NCBI GenBank assembly: GCA_010909725.1
Contig: JAACMV010000002.1
Location: 62,001 to 126,000, forward strand
DNA from: Picochlorum sp. 'celeri'
Lineage: Eukaryota > Chlorophyta > Trebouxiophyceae
Reading direction: 5' to 3'
DNA: 64,000 bases
Shown: one piece after another, positions 51,055-61,054 of the stretch
Numbering within the stretch: the first letter of the stretch is position 1
Layout: every line of letters starts with the position of its first letter
Program-made: the position numbers and the translations under genes
The notes under the pieces: model-generated
What the model was told of the DNA's origin: nothing
The model's input: only the letters and a program-made list of their open reading frames with translations
Databases searched by the model: none

Positions 51055-53364
51055 ATGGAGTGGTTCAGGTTACTGAGGGACGTTTCTTCGGAATATGCGA
51101 TCCCGAGGGCAAACAGTTCGTCGACTTCAGATGGCAAACCATTGCTTCCACGAGTATCTTCGGCTGGGCATTTTGTTCATAAGAGATCCCTATCTGCTCA
51201 TACACCTAAAGGATCTTTACCAAATCTGCAAGCGTGGTATCAACAGGGCGGGAGGAGTCAGTATGTGAGGAGGCAGCAGAGAAGTTGTTGGGGGAGAGTG
51301 TTCACTGGTATCTTGACATTGACGGCAATGATGCTCATTGGTATGTTGGGGATAAAGTTTGAGAGAGTGGCAGCATCGTCACGTGAAAAGGCAAATACGT
51401 TTGATGCGTTGCCTTTGGTTGGCCTGTTGGACAGCAGGCCTGGTGTTGAACAGGAAGTGTCGCATCTAACATTTGATCTGGGAGACCTGTGGGTGATTGA
51501 CAAATATAGAAAGTATGATGAGAAGACGATGAAAGAGGGGTGGAAGAAGACGCGGTCGATGGCCATTCCCTCCATTGTGCATTATGTGTTTACTGGGGTG
51601 GACAAGAGTGGTGAGAGGGAGGCCTTGTTCAAGGAGTTGCACAATGCGAATCCTGGCTGGGAGATTCGCTTCTATGATATGTTTGAGACGGAAAACTATG
51701 TGAAGAAATGGTTTCCAATGTATTATAAGGACTATCGGCAGATGAGTGAGCAGCAGCAGCAAAATATGTTTAGGTATTTGGTAGTGCTCAAATTTGGAGG
51801 GTTTGTATTCTCAGACAGTCATACAAAAAGCATGGATTTGACAAGTATTCTATCTGAAAGCGATGAATTTGTTTCCGTTTGGAATACAGAGTATAGATCA
51901 GCTTCTGCAGCGTTGAACTCGTGTCGTGTGAGGCAGAGGGGACTGCGGCATGATGTATTTGCATCTCGAGCAAATCACCCAATTCTGGCTGATATTTCCA
52001 GTCGTATTATCTCTCAGTATAACGAAGATCACAAAGTTTCACATGTAGAAGTTCTTGAAACGTCGGAGAAGACTGGCGAGGGAGTATTTACGGATACTGT
52101 GCTAGCATATGTTGCCGGTGACGAATCTCGTGCTGTCCGTCTTCTTCCATCGATATGGTTTCAAGAGAATGGGGATATGTTTGAATGCAAGGCTCCTTGG
52201 ATGGAAATGCCCAAGAAGAAGGATACGGGCATCGCAGATGTATCACATGATATGAAAGGCGTAGAGGGACAAGCAGAGTTGGAGATTTCCCGCTGGTTTT
52301 CTGGTGCTGGTCACCTTAATGACGACAAAGGACTTGTATCAGAAACGTTGGAGATGGTTGAAAGGATAGCTCGAAAAGAAGCCACCCATGTTTTACTTCC
52401 AGTGTCATGTCACAATGACCCATCATTTGATGTGATGACGCATGCAGCTGGTGCCGGAGAATGGCATGCTGGCTCTGATGTCTCCGCCACCTTGCGGTCA
52501 TTCGGGACGTGGCAAGCCTCAGTTGAACCTCAAAGAACCCCAAGTTTTGATGAATTAGTTGTCAGTGCGATGAGTGATGGCGATAGGAACGGTATTCTCG
52601 TCGATGTTGGCCCTGGGTATGGTTTGACCTCACTGAATGCAGCAGCACAAGGCTTCAATGTGATTGCTTTCGAAGCCGGTAGTCAATCACTGGAAGCTTT
52701 TGAGAAGAGTGTTCGACGGAATAATTTTGAAAAACAGATTACGCTCCATAAGACTCCCCTAGGATCAAAGGCGCAGGATCGTGATCATGTGTGTCTTCGG
52801 TCAGCAGGACATGATGTCCCGTTAGACTCTGACTGGTACCGTCAGCAGCAGCGAGGTTATGGGTTACTATCCGCTCATGCTTTAGAAGGAGATAGATGTC
52901 TATATAGTACAACTAGAAGGGCAGGAAACAGCGTCATTAAGCAAGATGCTCACGTGACAGTCCTCAAGATCTCTGCCGAGGGCTGGGGTGGATATGTGTT
53001 GGAAGGCTTTCTGCCCAGGCTTGGCGTATCCGCCAAACATCGTCCGAGGATGGTAAGTCTGGAGTGGAATCCAAGCACGTACAAGGAAGTTGGTTATGCA
53101 AACCCACTCAAGGTGATTGAAAAAATGTACTCGCTAGGATATCATGGCATCAGCCACTCTGGGTACATTTGTGACCAACGATGGCACGCATTAACGTACA
53201 ACGTGAGAAAACGTGGAGGTTTGTTATCAGACCAAAATGGTATGAAGCAACCGACGTGGTGCCGTCTGGAGTATGAAGATTTTAGGGTGCTCTTGAAAAT
53301 TGGGGAACTCTCACATTCGGTTGAAACAATCCTCTTCCTTGATGTAGAACGTTTAAAAGAATAG
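51055..53364 (+). CDS. Golgi-type GT32-like glycosyltransferase fused to FkbM methyltransferase
   Basis: The 769-residue protein has type II Golgi topology: a basic cytosolic tail, one membrane helix at about 83-100 (VFTGILTLTAMMLIGMLGI), then lumenal domains. Domain 1 (about 170-300) resembles the DXD sugar-binding/OCH1-like GT32 fold: IPSIVHYVFTGVDK, NPGWEIRFYDM, FRYLVVLKFGGFVFSD. The expected DxD is replaced by DSH, so activity is doubtful. Domain 2 (about 505-700) is an FkbM-type SAM methyltransferase: ILVDVGPGYGLTSLNAAAQGFNVIAFEAG with the Gly-rich SAM loop and acidic residue at the end of beta 2. It may methylate glycans, but substrates are unknown. It is intronless and starts at the first ATG. 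Confidence 0.75.
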   Translation: MEWFRLLRDVSSEYAIPRANSSSTSDGKPLLPRVSSAGHFVHKRSLSAHTPKGSLPNLQAWYQQGGRSQYVRRQQRSCWGRVFTGILTLTAMMLIGMLGIKFERVAASSREKANTFDALPLVGLLDSRPGVEQEVSHLTFDLGDLWVIDKYRKYDEKTMKEGWKKTRSMAIPSIVHYVFTGVDKSGEREALFKELHNANPGWEIRFYDMFETENYVKKWFPMYYKDYRQMSEQQQQNMFRYLVVLKFGGFVFSDSHTKSMDLTSILSESDEFVSVWNTEYRSASAALNSCRVRQRGLRHDVFASRANHPILADISSRIISQYNEDHKVSHVEVLETSEKTGEGVFTDTVLAYVAGDESRAVRLLPSIWFQENGDMFECKAPWMEMPKKKDTGIADVSHDMKGVEGQAELEISRWFSGAGHLNDDKGLVSETLEMVERIARKEATHVLLPVSCHNDPSFDVMTHAAGAGEWHAGSDVSATLRSFGTWQASVEPQRTPSFDELVVSAMSDGDRNGILVDVGPGYGLTSLNAAAQGFNVIAFEAGSQSLEAFEKSVRRNNFEKQITLHKTPLGSKAQDRDHVCLRSAGHDVPLDSDWYRQQQRGYGLLSAHALEGDRCLYSTTRRAGNSVIKQDAHVTVLKISAEGWGGYVLEGFLPRLGVSAKHRPRMVSLEWNPSTYKEVGYANPLKVIEKMYSLGYHGISHSGYICDQRWHALTYNVRKRGGLLSDQNGMKQPTWCRLEYEDFRVLLKIGELSHSVETILFLDVERLKE

Positions 53365-53603
53365 ATGAATGTATATATACTGAACATTGTAATACTACTA
53401 CCACAGACATGTCAAAGCTTTCCTGAATCTCTCTGACCATGTAGCATCTGTTTGGATATGGCTGCAGATTTTGAGAACATGACAAATGCACATTGGATTC
53501 TTCTTCCCGAACGACGGGACCAATCTCCATCCCTTCAAAAAAGCTGCGGGGCAGTCTGGGTGGATAATTTAATCTTATTTAATCTATATTTAGTTTTTAT
53601 ACG

Positions 53604-54827
53604 ATGAATATATTGAAACGAGCACCATCATTGTGCGGTGCGCGTTTCAAAACAGGAGCGACATGTCATGCTCGACATGTCGCTACCTTGAACATGGATT
53701 CCGGGCTTTGTCGACGACAGGGTAGCCGGTTCCATGTAAAAATATATTCCAGGATAACAGAGGTTGAAGAGACAACCACTGTGGCTGCACCTATGGAGGA
53801 GGTGTCGACACCTGCTGCTACCCAAGTTGAGTCTTCCGGAATGCGGCAATTCCTCCAAGGGAACGCATATCTGCTGGCTGTTGCCATGTTATGGGGATCA
53901 TATACTCCAGTATTAAAGATTTTGTTCAATCTGGAGGATGGACCAACCCCAGAGCTGGTTGCCTGGATCCGAGGTGTGCTGCAGGCAACAATTCTCGGGA
54001 GCATTCTCCTATCGAGCAATTATCTCGCCAAAGCTAATTCCGATGACGCATCGCCTGGAGGTCATACGACCCAAATAGGTTCCTTTGAAGTACCAACAGT
54101 GTTGGTAGGAGCATTGGAAATAGGCTTTTATAACTGTGGTGCTACACTCCTTCAAACAGAAGGCATCTCAATGAGTGGGGCAATCCGAGCAGCCTTTTTG
54201 ATTCAGGCCACTGCTCTTTGGACACCACTATTATCGACGTTGTTAGGAGAGAGACCGGCTTTATGGCAGTGGGTTGGGTCTTTTATTGCCCTCTGCTCAG
54301 CATTGATCGTAACGCTGGATCAGAAAATGGGAGGAGGTGGACAGGCAGTCCTGGACTCTGGGGGGTTTCCCAACACTGGGGACTTGTACATTCTGGGGGC
54401 AACCGTGTCGTATTCGTTGGCAACTGTGCGGATCCCATCCTACGCAAAGAATCTCTCGCCACTGGAACTTGCTGTTGGAAAGTCCAGTGTATTGGCACTT
54501 GTGGCCTCAGCATTACTGCTGTATGAAATTCCTCAGGGTGGAAGTATTGCGAGTCTGTGGCCAGCATACCAGGAGCAAATGAGTGCGTGGGGATGCCTCC
54601 TGTGGGCAGCTGTTTTCTGTGGAGCTCTGACAGCGTTCTTACATGTCAAGGGACAGAGTCTTGTGAGTGCAACTGAGGCGCAGTTGGTCTTTTCTACTGT
54701 ACCACTGTGGTCGGCAATCATCGCTGCCATCATTCTTCCAAACGAGCATCTCGGCCCACTGACGTGGTTGGGAGGTGCCATGATGATTGTCGCAGGCCTC
54801 GTCTCGTCGAAATCAAAAACACAATAA
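53604..54827 (+). CDS. EamA/DMT-family transporter, probably plastid envelope
   Basis: The 407-residue protein has a transit-like N-terminus (about 60 residues, Arg/Ala/His-rich) and ten predicted helices in two EamA halves. The first half opens with AYLLAVAMLWGSYTPVLKIL. The second half has GDLYILGATVSYSLATVRI and ends with STVPLWSAIIAAIILPNEHLGPLTWLGGAMMIVAG, the classic EamA ending. Plant relatives are poorly defined drug/metabolite transporters. No substrate can be assigned. It is intronless, and convergent with the ML gene, 57 bp apart. Confidence 0.85.
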   Translation: MNILKRAPSLCGARFKTGATCHARHVATLNMDSGLCRRQGSRFHVKIYSRITEVEETTTVAAPMEEVSTPAATQVESSGMRQFLQGNAYLLAVAMLWGSYTPVLKILFNLEDGPTPELVAWIRGVLQATILGSILLSSNYLAKANSDDASPGGHTTQIGSFEVPTVLVGALEIGFYNCGATLLQTEGISMSGAIRAAFLIQATALWTPLLSTLLGERPALWQWVGSFIALCSALIVTLDQKMGGGGQAVLDSGGFPNTGDLYILGATVSYSLATVRIPSYAKNLSPLELAVGKSSVLALVASALLLYEIPQGGSIASLWPAYQEQMSAWGCLLWAAVFCGALTAFLHVKGQSLVSATEAQLVFSTVPLWSAIIAAIILPNEHLGPLTWLGGAMMIVAGLVSSKSKTQ

Positions 54828-54884
54828 AATCTCAACACTGTATACACGTAATCTCCTCTGTGAGGGAGAAAATTTTTTCATTTT

Positions 54885-55430
54885 TTATCTTCTGAAGAAA
54901 TGCACTGTAAAGTACATATCGATGCAAAACAAATCATGCCCATCCAACTTGAGTCTGTATCTCCCGGGTGGGGTATAGATTGGAAAGTCCCGGGCATAGT
55001 TGATTTGAAACTCTGAACCATCTCCAACAAGAGGGCAATGAGCCTTCTCACACACATCATCCTGCTCTGAAAAGACTTGAATACCATGTAAAAACACGCT
55101 CATATCGATGCTCCCCGACTCCACAGTCTTCCCTCGAGAGTCGAATTCTGCCCCAATCGAGAAGAATGCAGTTGTTCCCCTCGTGATTCTGTCCGGTTTC
55201 AAACTGACCGAGGTGATTGTAAAAGCGTACTCCTCTTCCTCCTTGTCTGGACACAACTGCCATGTAAACTCATCCTCAGATGTACCACTGAATTTATCAT
55301 TCACTAAATATGCATCTGTATCTTTATAGAGTGCTTGTATTTCACGAGCATGCACACCAAAGCCAGGCCGTTGTTGGGACCAAACTCCGAGAAGCGACAA
55401 TATCGCTAGAACAGCCCAAGACATTCTCAT
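54885..55430 (-). CDS. ML-domain (NPC2/MD-2-like) secreted lipid-binding protein
   Basis: ML domains are small beta-sandwich proteins that bind sterols or phospholipids in vacuoles or the secretory path. The 181-residue product starts with a signal peptide (MRMSWAVLAILSLLGVWSQQ). Cys pairs are in typical places: FTWQLCPD near the start of the domain, a central C(E)KAHCPLV and the last Cys in LFCIDMYFTV. GSIDMSVFLHGIQVF and YTPPGRYRLKLDG match NPC2-like patterns. It starts at the ATG at 55430, and no intron is needed. Confidence 0.82.
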   Translation of the reverse strand: MRMSWAVLAILSLLGVWSQQRPGFGVHAREIQALYKDTDAYLVNDKFSGTSEDEFTWQLCPDKEEEEYAFTITSVSLKPDRITRGTTAFFSIGAEFDSRGKTVESGSIDMSVFLHGIQVFSEQDDVCEKAHCPLVGDGSEFQINYARDFPIYTPPGRYRLKLDGHDLFCIDMYFTVHFFRR

Positions 55431-55970
55431 GTATCGGATATTATGAATACATTTTTATAGGGAATTACCGATCCATTGGACTCTATCAATTCAGATGAGT
55501 TCTCTGATGCTTTGACGAGATGCTGACGTCAAGGTATCACTTCACGGCAGGCAATACCCATACATGTACATGCATACACCGGAGCATTGCTAGGGTATTG
55601 AATCCAGATGGAAGGGTTTGATACATACACTATGAGGTATGCATGTTTTGGAATCTTGATGTTCATGCATATGTATTTGTCATCTTCATGCACATCTCTT
55701 TGAATGGTGGTGGTTACACCATGCATCCCAGATCTGGGCTAGCGACTGTCAGACTGCATCAGTCGGAGGGACCATATCATTGATTTATATCATTTATGTA
55801 TTTATGTGTATACAATATCACGCATATATATACAGTGTCCAGAGAGAAGAAGATCATTCGCAGAGGCGCGGAAGAAGTCGGTCTGTTGTATCTGTCGAGT
55901 TTGAAAAATAGAGTCGATTACCCTAGTCGCTTTTGCGTATTATATATATTCATTTATTTATACAACCAGG
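55431..55970. other. divergent interval, AT-rich
   Basis: This 540-bp interval has many ACATGTACATGCAT-type palindromic stretches near 55560-55680 and a TATATATATTCATTTATTTAT run just before the next start. No gene is supported. Confidence 0.45.
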
Positions 55971-57682
55971 ATGAACACACCGCTCGTGGTATATGACGAG
56001 GGTCTTGGAGGAAAGTCATCTCAAGATACTCCTGTGTGGAGCGGCACGCCTCGCTTCTGCATTGGTCCAGTGGTGGATGATATTCAGAGCCATGGGAATT
56101 TGCTACATCCTGTTCAGGAGGCGTTTGAGGATCCACAGGAGGCAGAGATATGTCAGTTGAAGGCATTGGCTGTGCAGGCTTTAGTCAAGGGTGGGCCAGA
56201 TGCTACTCAACGGCAGGAGATGAGGCAATGGTTCGATCAGGTTGATTGCGAGTCAAAACAGATGAAGGAGAGAGATGTATACCAAGCGGTGTATTGCCAA
56301 GGGGCAGACGTTTGTGGGCGAGGATCCAAGGTATCTGATACTGCCATGTATCACTCAATCATTTTATTCCCTCGCCCCGTGTCTGTCGGTTTGAAGGTCG
56401 GAATCAGCGATTTAGCATTCAATTTGTATCAAATGTGAGTAATTTGTTTCTATTTGTCTTGGTTTGCATGTGGTATCAGAGGGAGAGAATGATTGTGGGT
56501 TTGGCCTCTTTTCATGCAGGGTCATCTGTCATACTGCTCATGCATCTGCCGAGGCAATGCTGGACGCGACTATTCAAGTGTCCGATGCTGAGCATGGGAT
56601 TTTTCAAGATTCAAAATTGGTCGAAAAGTACAGGAAGCAAGCAATTCAAAACGCAGGGCGTGAGGTAGGGATGGATGCTCTGTTTCATGAGTTTATTGCT
56701 CTTGTCTGCTGTGAGGCATGTGCCTTTGCCTACAGCGATCATGATACGACATTCGCAGGTGGATTTCCTCTTCTTTTAAAAAGATCAGGACGACGAGAAG
56801 GCATGGCAGAGTTTTTGATCGGCTTGGATTGGCTCATTCAATCATTTGGTGAGGATGGCTGGGCACGTCAATATTTAAATGAGGGTCTCGAGATGCCAAA
56901 AATCCTGTTGGGGTATCTCTACATTATACGAGATCGAATACTTGAGCAAGGGATCTTTGGCCAGGGGAGCTCCTGGTACGAGCGAGCAACCAGGGCACAG
57001 AGTGCCATGGAAGCAAGCATGGTGCCACCAGGTGATGACGACTACAGGATATGCACATATTGTGTTAGGCATTTTGCGTCAATGATGGAATCACGTTCTC
57101 GAGTTCTGGTGAATCATCTCTGTTTTGGAAATGTGTTTCTAGAATGCTCGTGGCGTAAGAAGGAAAGAATGAGTCAATCCATGGCCGCTGCAGTCCTGAA
57201 ACTGCTTGATAGCTTGCTGACGAACCACTTTGGAATCGTCTTCTATACACATGCAACTGCAATCATTCTGTGTTCAATATTCTGTACGGTACGATTTATA
57301 AAGGTTGTAGTTGCCCAAAAATAAACTTTTCATGGCACTTCTATGCGCCTTGCAGGCCAAGGTGGCTAATGTGCCAGTTCGATTCAGCGATCTCGAAATG
57401 GTAGCATCAACGTGCTTTCCACTTCACACAAAGAATGATTTCAGGAAGATTGGAGCAAAGGAAATGGATTTGAGGCAGGTTCGTTCATGATTGGATGCAT
57501 GTATTCTCTTTGCATGGGTGTTTCATAGCAACACAAGGGGTGTGTGTGTGCAGTTTTACAACACTGTGTTCTTGGCAGTTGTATCCTCGTACAGCGAGAA
57601 AGACTTGTTTGGAGAGACATTGCTCGCATGCAAAAATGCACAGTTTGAGGTGCCAGAACCAAAAGATCATATGGCAGGATGA
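55971..57682 (+). CDS. unknown five-exon protein
   Basis: I do not recognise this protein. Five exons are predicted by splice consensus and phase: 55971-56330, 56397-56434, 56520-57288, 57356-57478 and 57554-57682, with introns of 66, 85, 67 and 75 bp. The product has 472 residues and ends EPKDHMAG. It is mostly helical and Cys-rich (ALVCCEACAFAY, ICTYCVRHFASMM, CFGNVFLECSW) with one hydrophobic stretch (FGIVFYTHATAIILCSIFC). No catalytic signature is evident. It may be a helical-repeat scaffold. It is the most intron-rich gene in the window. Confidence 0.6.
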
Positions 57683-58042
57683 TTCCTTCGCGTCAAACAC
57701 GCAAGTTTGGCAGGAGTGTCGCCATCAATTGGTGTGCCTCAGGGCAGCCCATTCTTGGGCGCTATGCGCCACGTCAGATGGAGGTGACGATGATCGGTAG
57801 TTCCAAGATATGGCAATCTCTCCATATCTTTGGGTGAAATATTGATTAATTAATAGTTCAAGATCATATTTTTGTCTTGGAGAAATGTTTGCTCCGGGAC
57901 TGCGCCAATTTTGTAAATAGTACACGCTTTAGCCTGGGCTCACAATCCAGAGTCTCTCGTTTGCAAACTGACGGCTGCCATTAGCAGTCCTCCATTGTAT
58001 TGGACGCCATTCCCCGAGCGCAGTCCAGTTTAATCGATCAGC
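57683..58042. other. intergenic upstream of kinase
   Basis: This 360-bp interval lies between two plus-strand genes and presumably holds the kinase promoter. An AT-rich TTGATTAATTAATAG stretch lies near 57842. No gene is seen. Confidence 0.4.
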
Positions 58043-59296
58043 ATGAGGAGATGTTTGCGACGATTGAGAATATTTCCTCGGCGAAAGCCCACGGAGAGTA
58101 CCGAGGATGCAGATGGTGCTCAGTCGTCTGTGAGTGTGAGCAATGTGGACCTCTCCATTCCTGAAGATGGGATGTCGCTGAGCCAAGTCCAGGCAGCATT
58201 GCCACCAGATTGCCCATACGAATGTTTAAAATACGTGGGCAAAGGGTCATATGGCTTTGTTATACTGGCACAGCATCTGAAAACTCAGAGGCAATTTGCC
58301 CTAAAGTTCATTGAGTGGAATGAGAAACGGACACAGTATATTGAGGCAGAGATCCTAAATCACATGCGAATCCGACATCCACATGTTATTAAAGTATACG
58401 AAATTTTCATGTCTAGATCACATGTGGTTATGGTACTGGAATACGCCAATCGTGGAACATTGTTGTCCAGGCTAATGTCTACAGTCGTCAAGCACAAATC
58501 TCGGGGTGTAGCCCCTCTTGGCATGAGAGAACGTCTCGCACGTTGGTATTTCCAGCAGCTGATATGTGCAGTAGATTTCTGCCATAAACTAGGAATAGCG
58601 AATCGGGATATCAAGATGGATAACATCCTTTTGTGTGGAACTGGAGAACATCAAGATCTTATTAAATTGACAGACTTTGGCCTCAGCAAGGATGATAATG
58701 CACAGTCTCCACCCAACACGTGCCTGGGAACAGTTGTATATTTTGCACCCGAGATTATCAGAGTAATTGTAGACGCAAACAAGGAATATGATGCCCGGAA
58801 GAGTGATGTATGGTCCTGTGGCATTGTTCTGTATGCCATGGTGTCTGGTAAATTCCCATTTGGAGAAGCAATGGAAGCATCCGATCCAAGGTACAGTCTA
58901 TTGGGGATTGGTAGCCCCGTGAGTCTTCAAAAGACGTTGAATGATATGATGTCGAAAGAATACAAGTCCATTGAAGGCATTTCGGAAGGCTGTGCCGATT
59001 TGATTGATAGGTTGCTGGAGCCAAACCCAGCAAACAGGCTCTCAATTGCTCAAGTCATGGAGCATGCATGGTTCAAGGAGGACCTCAGGGTAGACTTGGC
59101 AGAATTCAATGATAGAATTCTGCTAAACATAAATCGTGCATCGAAAGGAACGAGCAGAATGTCGGCTGCTTTCACGAATGCATTGAAGCAGATACAAGAA
59201 GATCCTAATGTACCCATGCAAAAGTTGGTGCGTGTATGGGGCTCAAAGCACGACATTACAACGGACGATGCTACGAAAACCAATATAAAGGAATGA
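58043..59296 (+). CDS. SnRK/CAMK-group serine/threonine protein kinase with altered HRD motif
   Basis: The 417-residue protein carries a kinase domain at about 60-345. The glycine loop is VGKGSYGFVILA, the ATP Lys is in FALKFIEW, and the catalytic loop reads IANRDIKMDNILL, so the HRD His is replaced by Asn while the catalytic Asp remains. TDFGLSK is normal, and GTVVYFAPEII ends the activation loop. DVWSCGIVLYAMVSGKFPF is typical of the SnRK/CAMK group. The C-terminal tail is short with no NAF motif or UBA domain, so it is not a clear CIPK or SnRK1. The N-terminus is Arg-rich. It is intronless. Confidence 0.85.
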   Translation: MRRCLRRLRIFPRRKPTESTEDADGAQSSVSVSNVDLSIPEDGMSLSQVQAALPPDCPYECLKYVGKGSYGFVILAQHLKTQRQFALKFIEWNEKRTQYIEAEILNHMRIRHPHVIKVYEIFMSRSHVVMVLEYANRGTLLSRLMSTVVKHKSRGVAPLGMRERLARWYFQQLICAVDFCHKLGIANRDIKMDNILLCGTGEHQDLIKLTDFGLSKDDNAQSPPNTCLGTVVYFAPEIIRVIVDANKEYDARKSDVWSCGIVLYAMVSGKFPFGEAMEASDPRYSLLGIGSPVSLQKTLNDMMSKEYKSIEGISEGCADLIDRLLEPNPANRLSIAQVMEHAWFKEDLRVDLAEFNDRILLNINRASKGTSRMSAAFTNALKQIQEDPNVPMQKLVRVWGSKHDITTDDATKTNIKE

Positions 59297-59628
59297 ATAT
59301 ACTATATGAAACAAATACAAGGTCAATTCAGCTATTTTTATGGATATGTGGCTCTGCATTGGAACAGCTAGGTGCCACAGAGATCATGGTACTCATGCTG
59401 AGAGTGCATGAAGCAAAGAGAAAGATATATAGCCAGGAAACGTGATTCCTCGGGTGTGTATTAAATTTATTCTTATTTTTATGATATAATTATCAAACCA
59501 CCGTGTGAAATTCAGCAAATCTGCATCGTTTGAATCCGTTTTCAGAGACTAGAAGAGACTGTAAAGGAAATAAAGGCACTGCTCAGCTCGCTCCGAACGT
59601 CAATGGAACGGAAATCACAGGGACACAA
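59297..59628. other. intergenic upstream of DCAF12-like gene
   Basis: This 332-bp AT-rich interval lies between two plus-strand genes. No gene or strong repeat is seen. Confidence 0.4.
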
Positions 59629-61026
59629 ATGGATATAAATATTATTAAATATCTTGAATCTTTACAAATTCAATCTTCCAAGGACAGGTGAGTGTGATGG
59701 TGGCCTGGTGTGAACTGCTTGCATGGGTACGGGCATCACAAGAATATGGCTCATATTCACATTATTGTTCCCTGTAGGTCACGTATATATGAGATAATTC
59801 GATCTAAAAAAATCGAATGTGTCGTAAAATCTTTCACAACGCTGGAGACGTACCCTTCTCGTGCCCGTGTGCTTGGAGGAGAACGGCCTGTAGAGTTTAA
59901 CAAAGTGTTTGCAAGTGTGTGGTATGATGCAAATTCTGTTTTGTTCGGAACAAAATGCAACAGGCTTCTGATGCTTGATATGAAACAGAAATGTATTTCT
60001 GAGATACGGAAACCCGATCGAGAAAGTAGGTCAGAGGACGTGTATTCCCCAAACAGATTCAGTAGTACTGAAAAAACTGGGATTCATGCTTTGTCATTGA
60101 ATCCATCACGAACTCTGATTGCAACTGGTGGAACGGATACTCGCGATCTTATTGTTCTCGATGGAGAATCTTTCAAGCCAAGAGTTTCGTTACTAGGTCA
60201 TACAGATTGGGTATTCGGGTGTGCATGGATCTCAGATCAGCATTTGGCCAGTGCAAGCAAAGATTGCCGAGTTGCTCTCTGGAATGTAAAGTCGGAGCAG
60301 CAAGATCTCTCTACAAGTCAAACAGATCCATTAATGAATCACAAGGTTCTGAAATACTATGAAGATGAGAATCAGCATTCCGCGATTGAGGAGGAGAAGA
60401 ACATGAATGAAGGTGTTCTCATGACAGAGCGATACCCTTCTCGCATAAGAGAGGTCGAGTACGTGCCAGCCAATGGTTTCGTTGCAGCTTTGTGCGGAGA
60501 TTTATCAGTAAAATTATTGGATCCATGTGACAACCTTCGAAAGGTCCGAACGTGTCGTCTTCCTGGTCGCTCAAAGGATCCAGTATGCTTGAGCATTCAG
60601 GGTCATACCATTGCTGTTGGTAGTCTGAATGAGGTGACCCTGCTGGATCCAAGAGTGCGCGGGATGCACCATGCCTTTACAAGTATTGCCTCCCCCGATA
60701 GGAATTATGGAGTTCGATCAGTAGAGTTTCAAGATCATGCGCTGTCCTTCGGGACAGGATCCGAAAGCCTTGTCATCTTTGACACTCGCATGTTGAGACA
60801 TGCCCAGGGTACAATTACGACCGATTCACCCTCTTGCTACGGTGTCCTGAGAAGCGGCAGAAACACTTGGAGCAATTACTCAGAAAATCATATGCTGCAC
60901 CATGGCCAAGCCTCCAAATCTGCGATTTATACGCATAAATGGCATCCTCAGGCTCCCTGCATCTTCATAGGTGGAGGCCCTCTGTCAAACATGGATGATG
61001 GCCATCTCTGTGCTTTCTGGAAATAA
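59629..61026 (+). CDS. DCAF12-like WD40 protein
   Basis: The spliced protein has 435 residues and resembles DCAF12, a WD40 substrate receptor for the CUL4-DDB1 ubiquitin ligase. Matching blocks are FNKVFASVWYDANSVLFGTKCNRLLMLD, GIHALSLNPSRTLIATGGTD and LGHTDWVFGCAWISDQHLASASKDCRVALWN. Exon 1 (59629-59687) gives MDINIIKYLESLQIQSSKD. It is joined over a 90-bp intron (GTGAGT donor, TGTAG acceptor, phase 2) to exon 2 (59778-61026). The unspliced frame has its own upstream ATG at 59710, but that start reads through the intron. It is convergent with the next WD40 gene, 28 bp apart. Confidence 0.75.
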
Positions 61027-61054
61027 TATTATCCACATGGTATTTACATAATTA

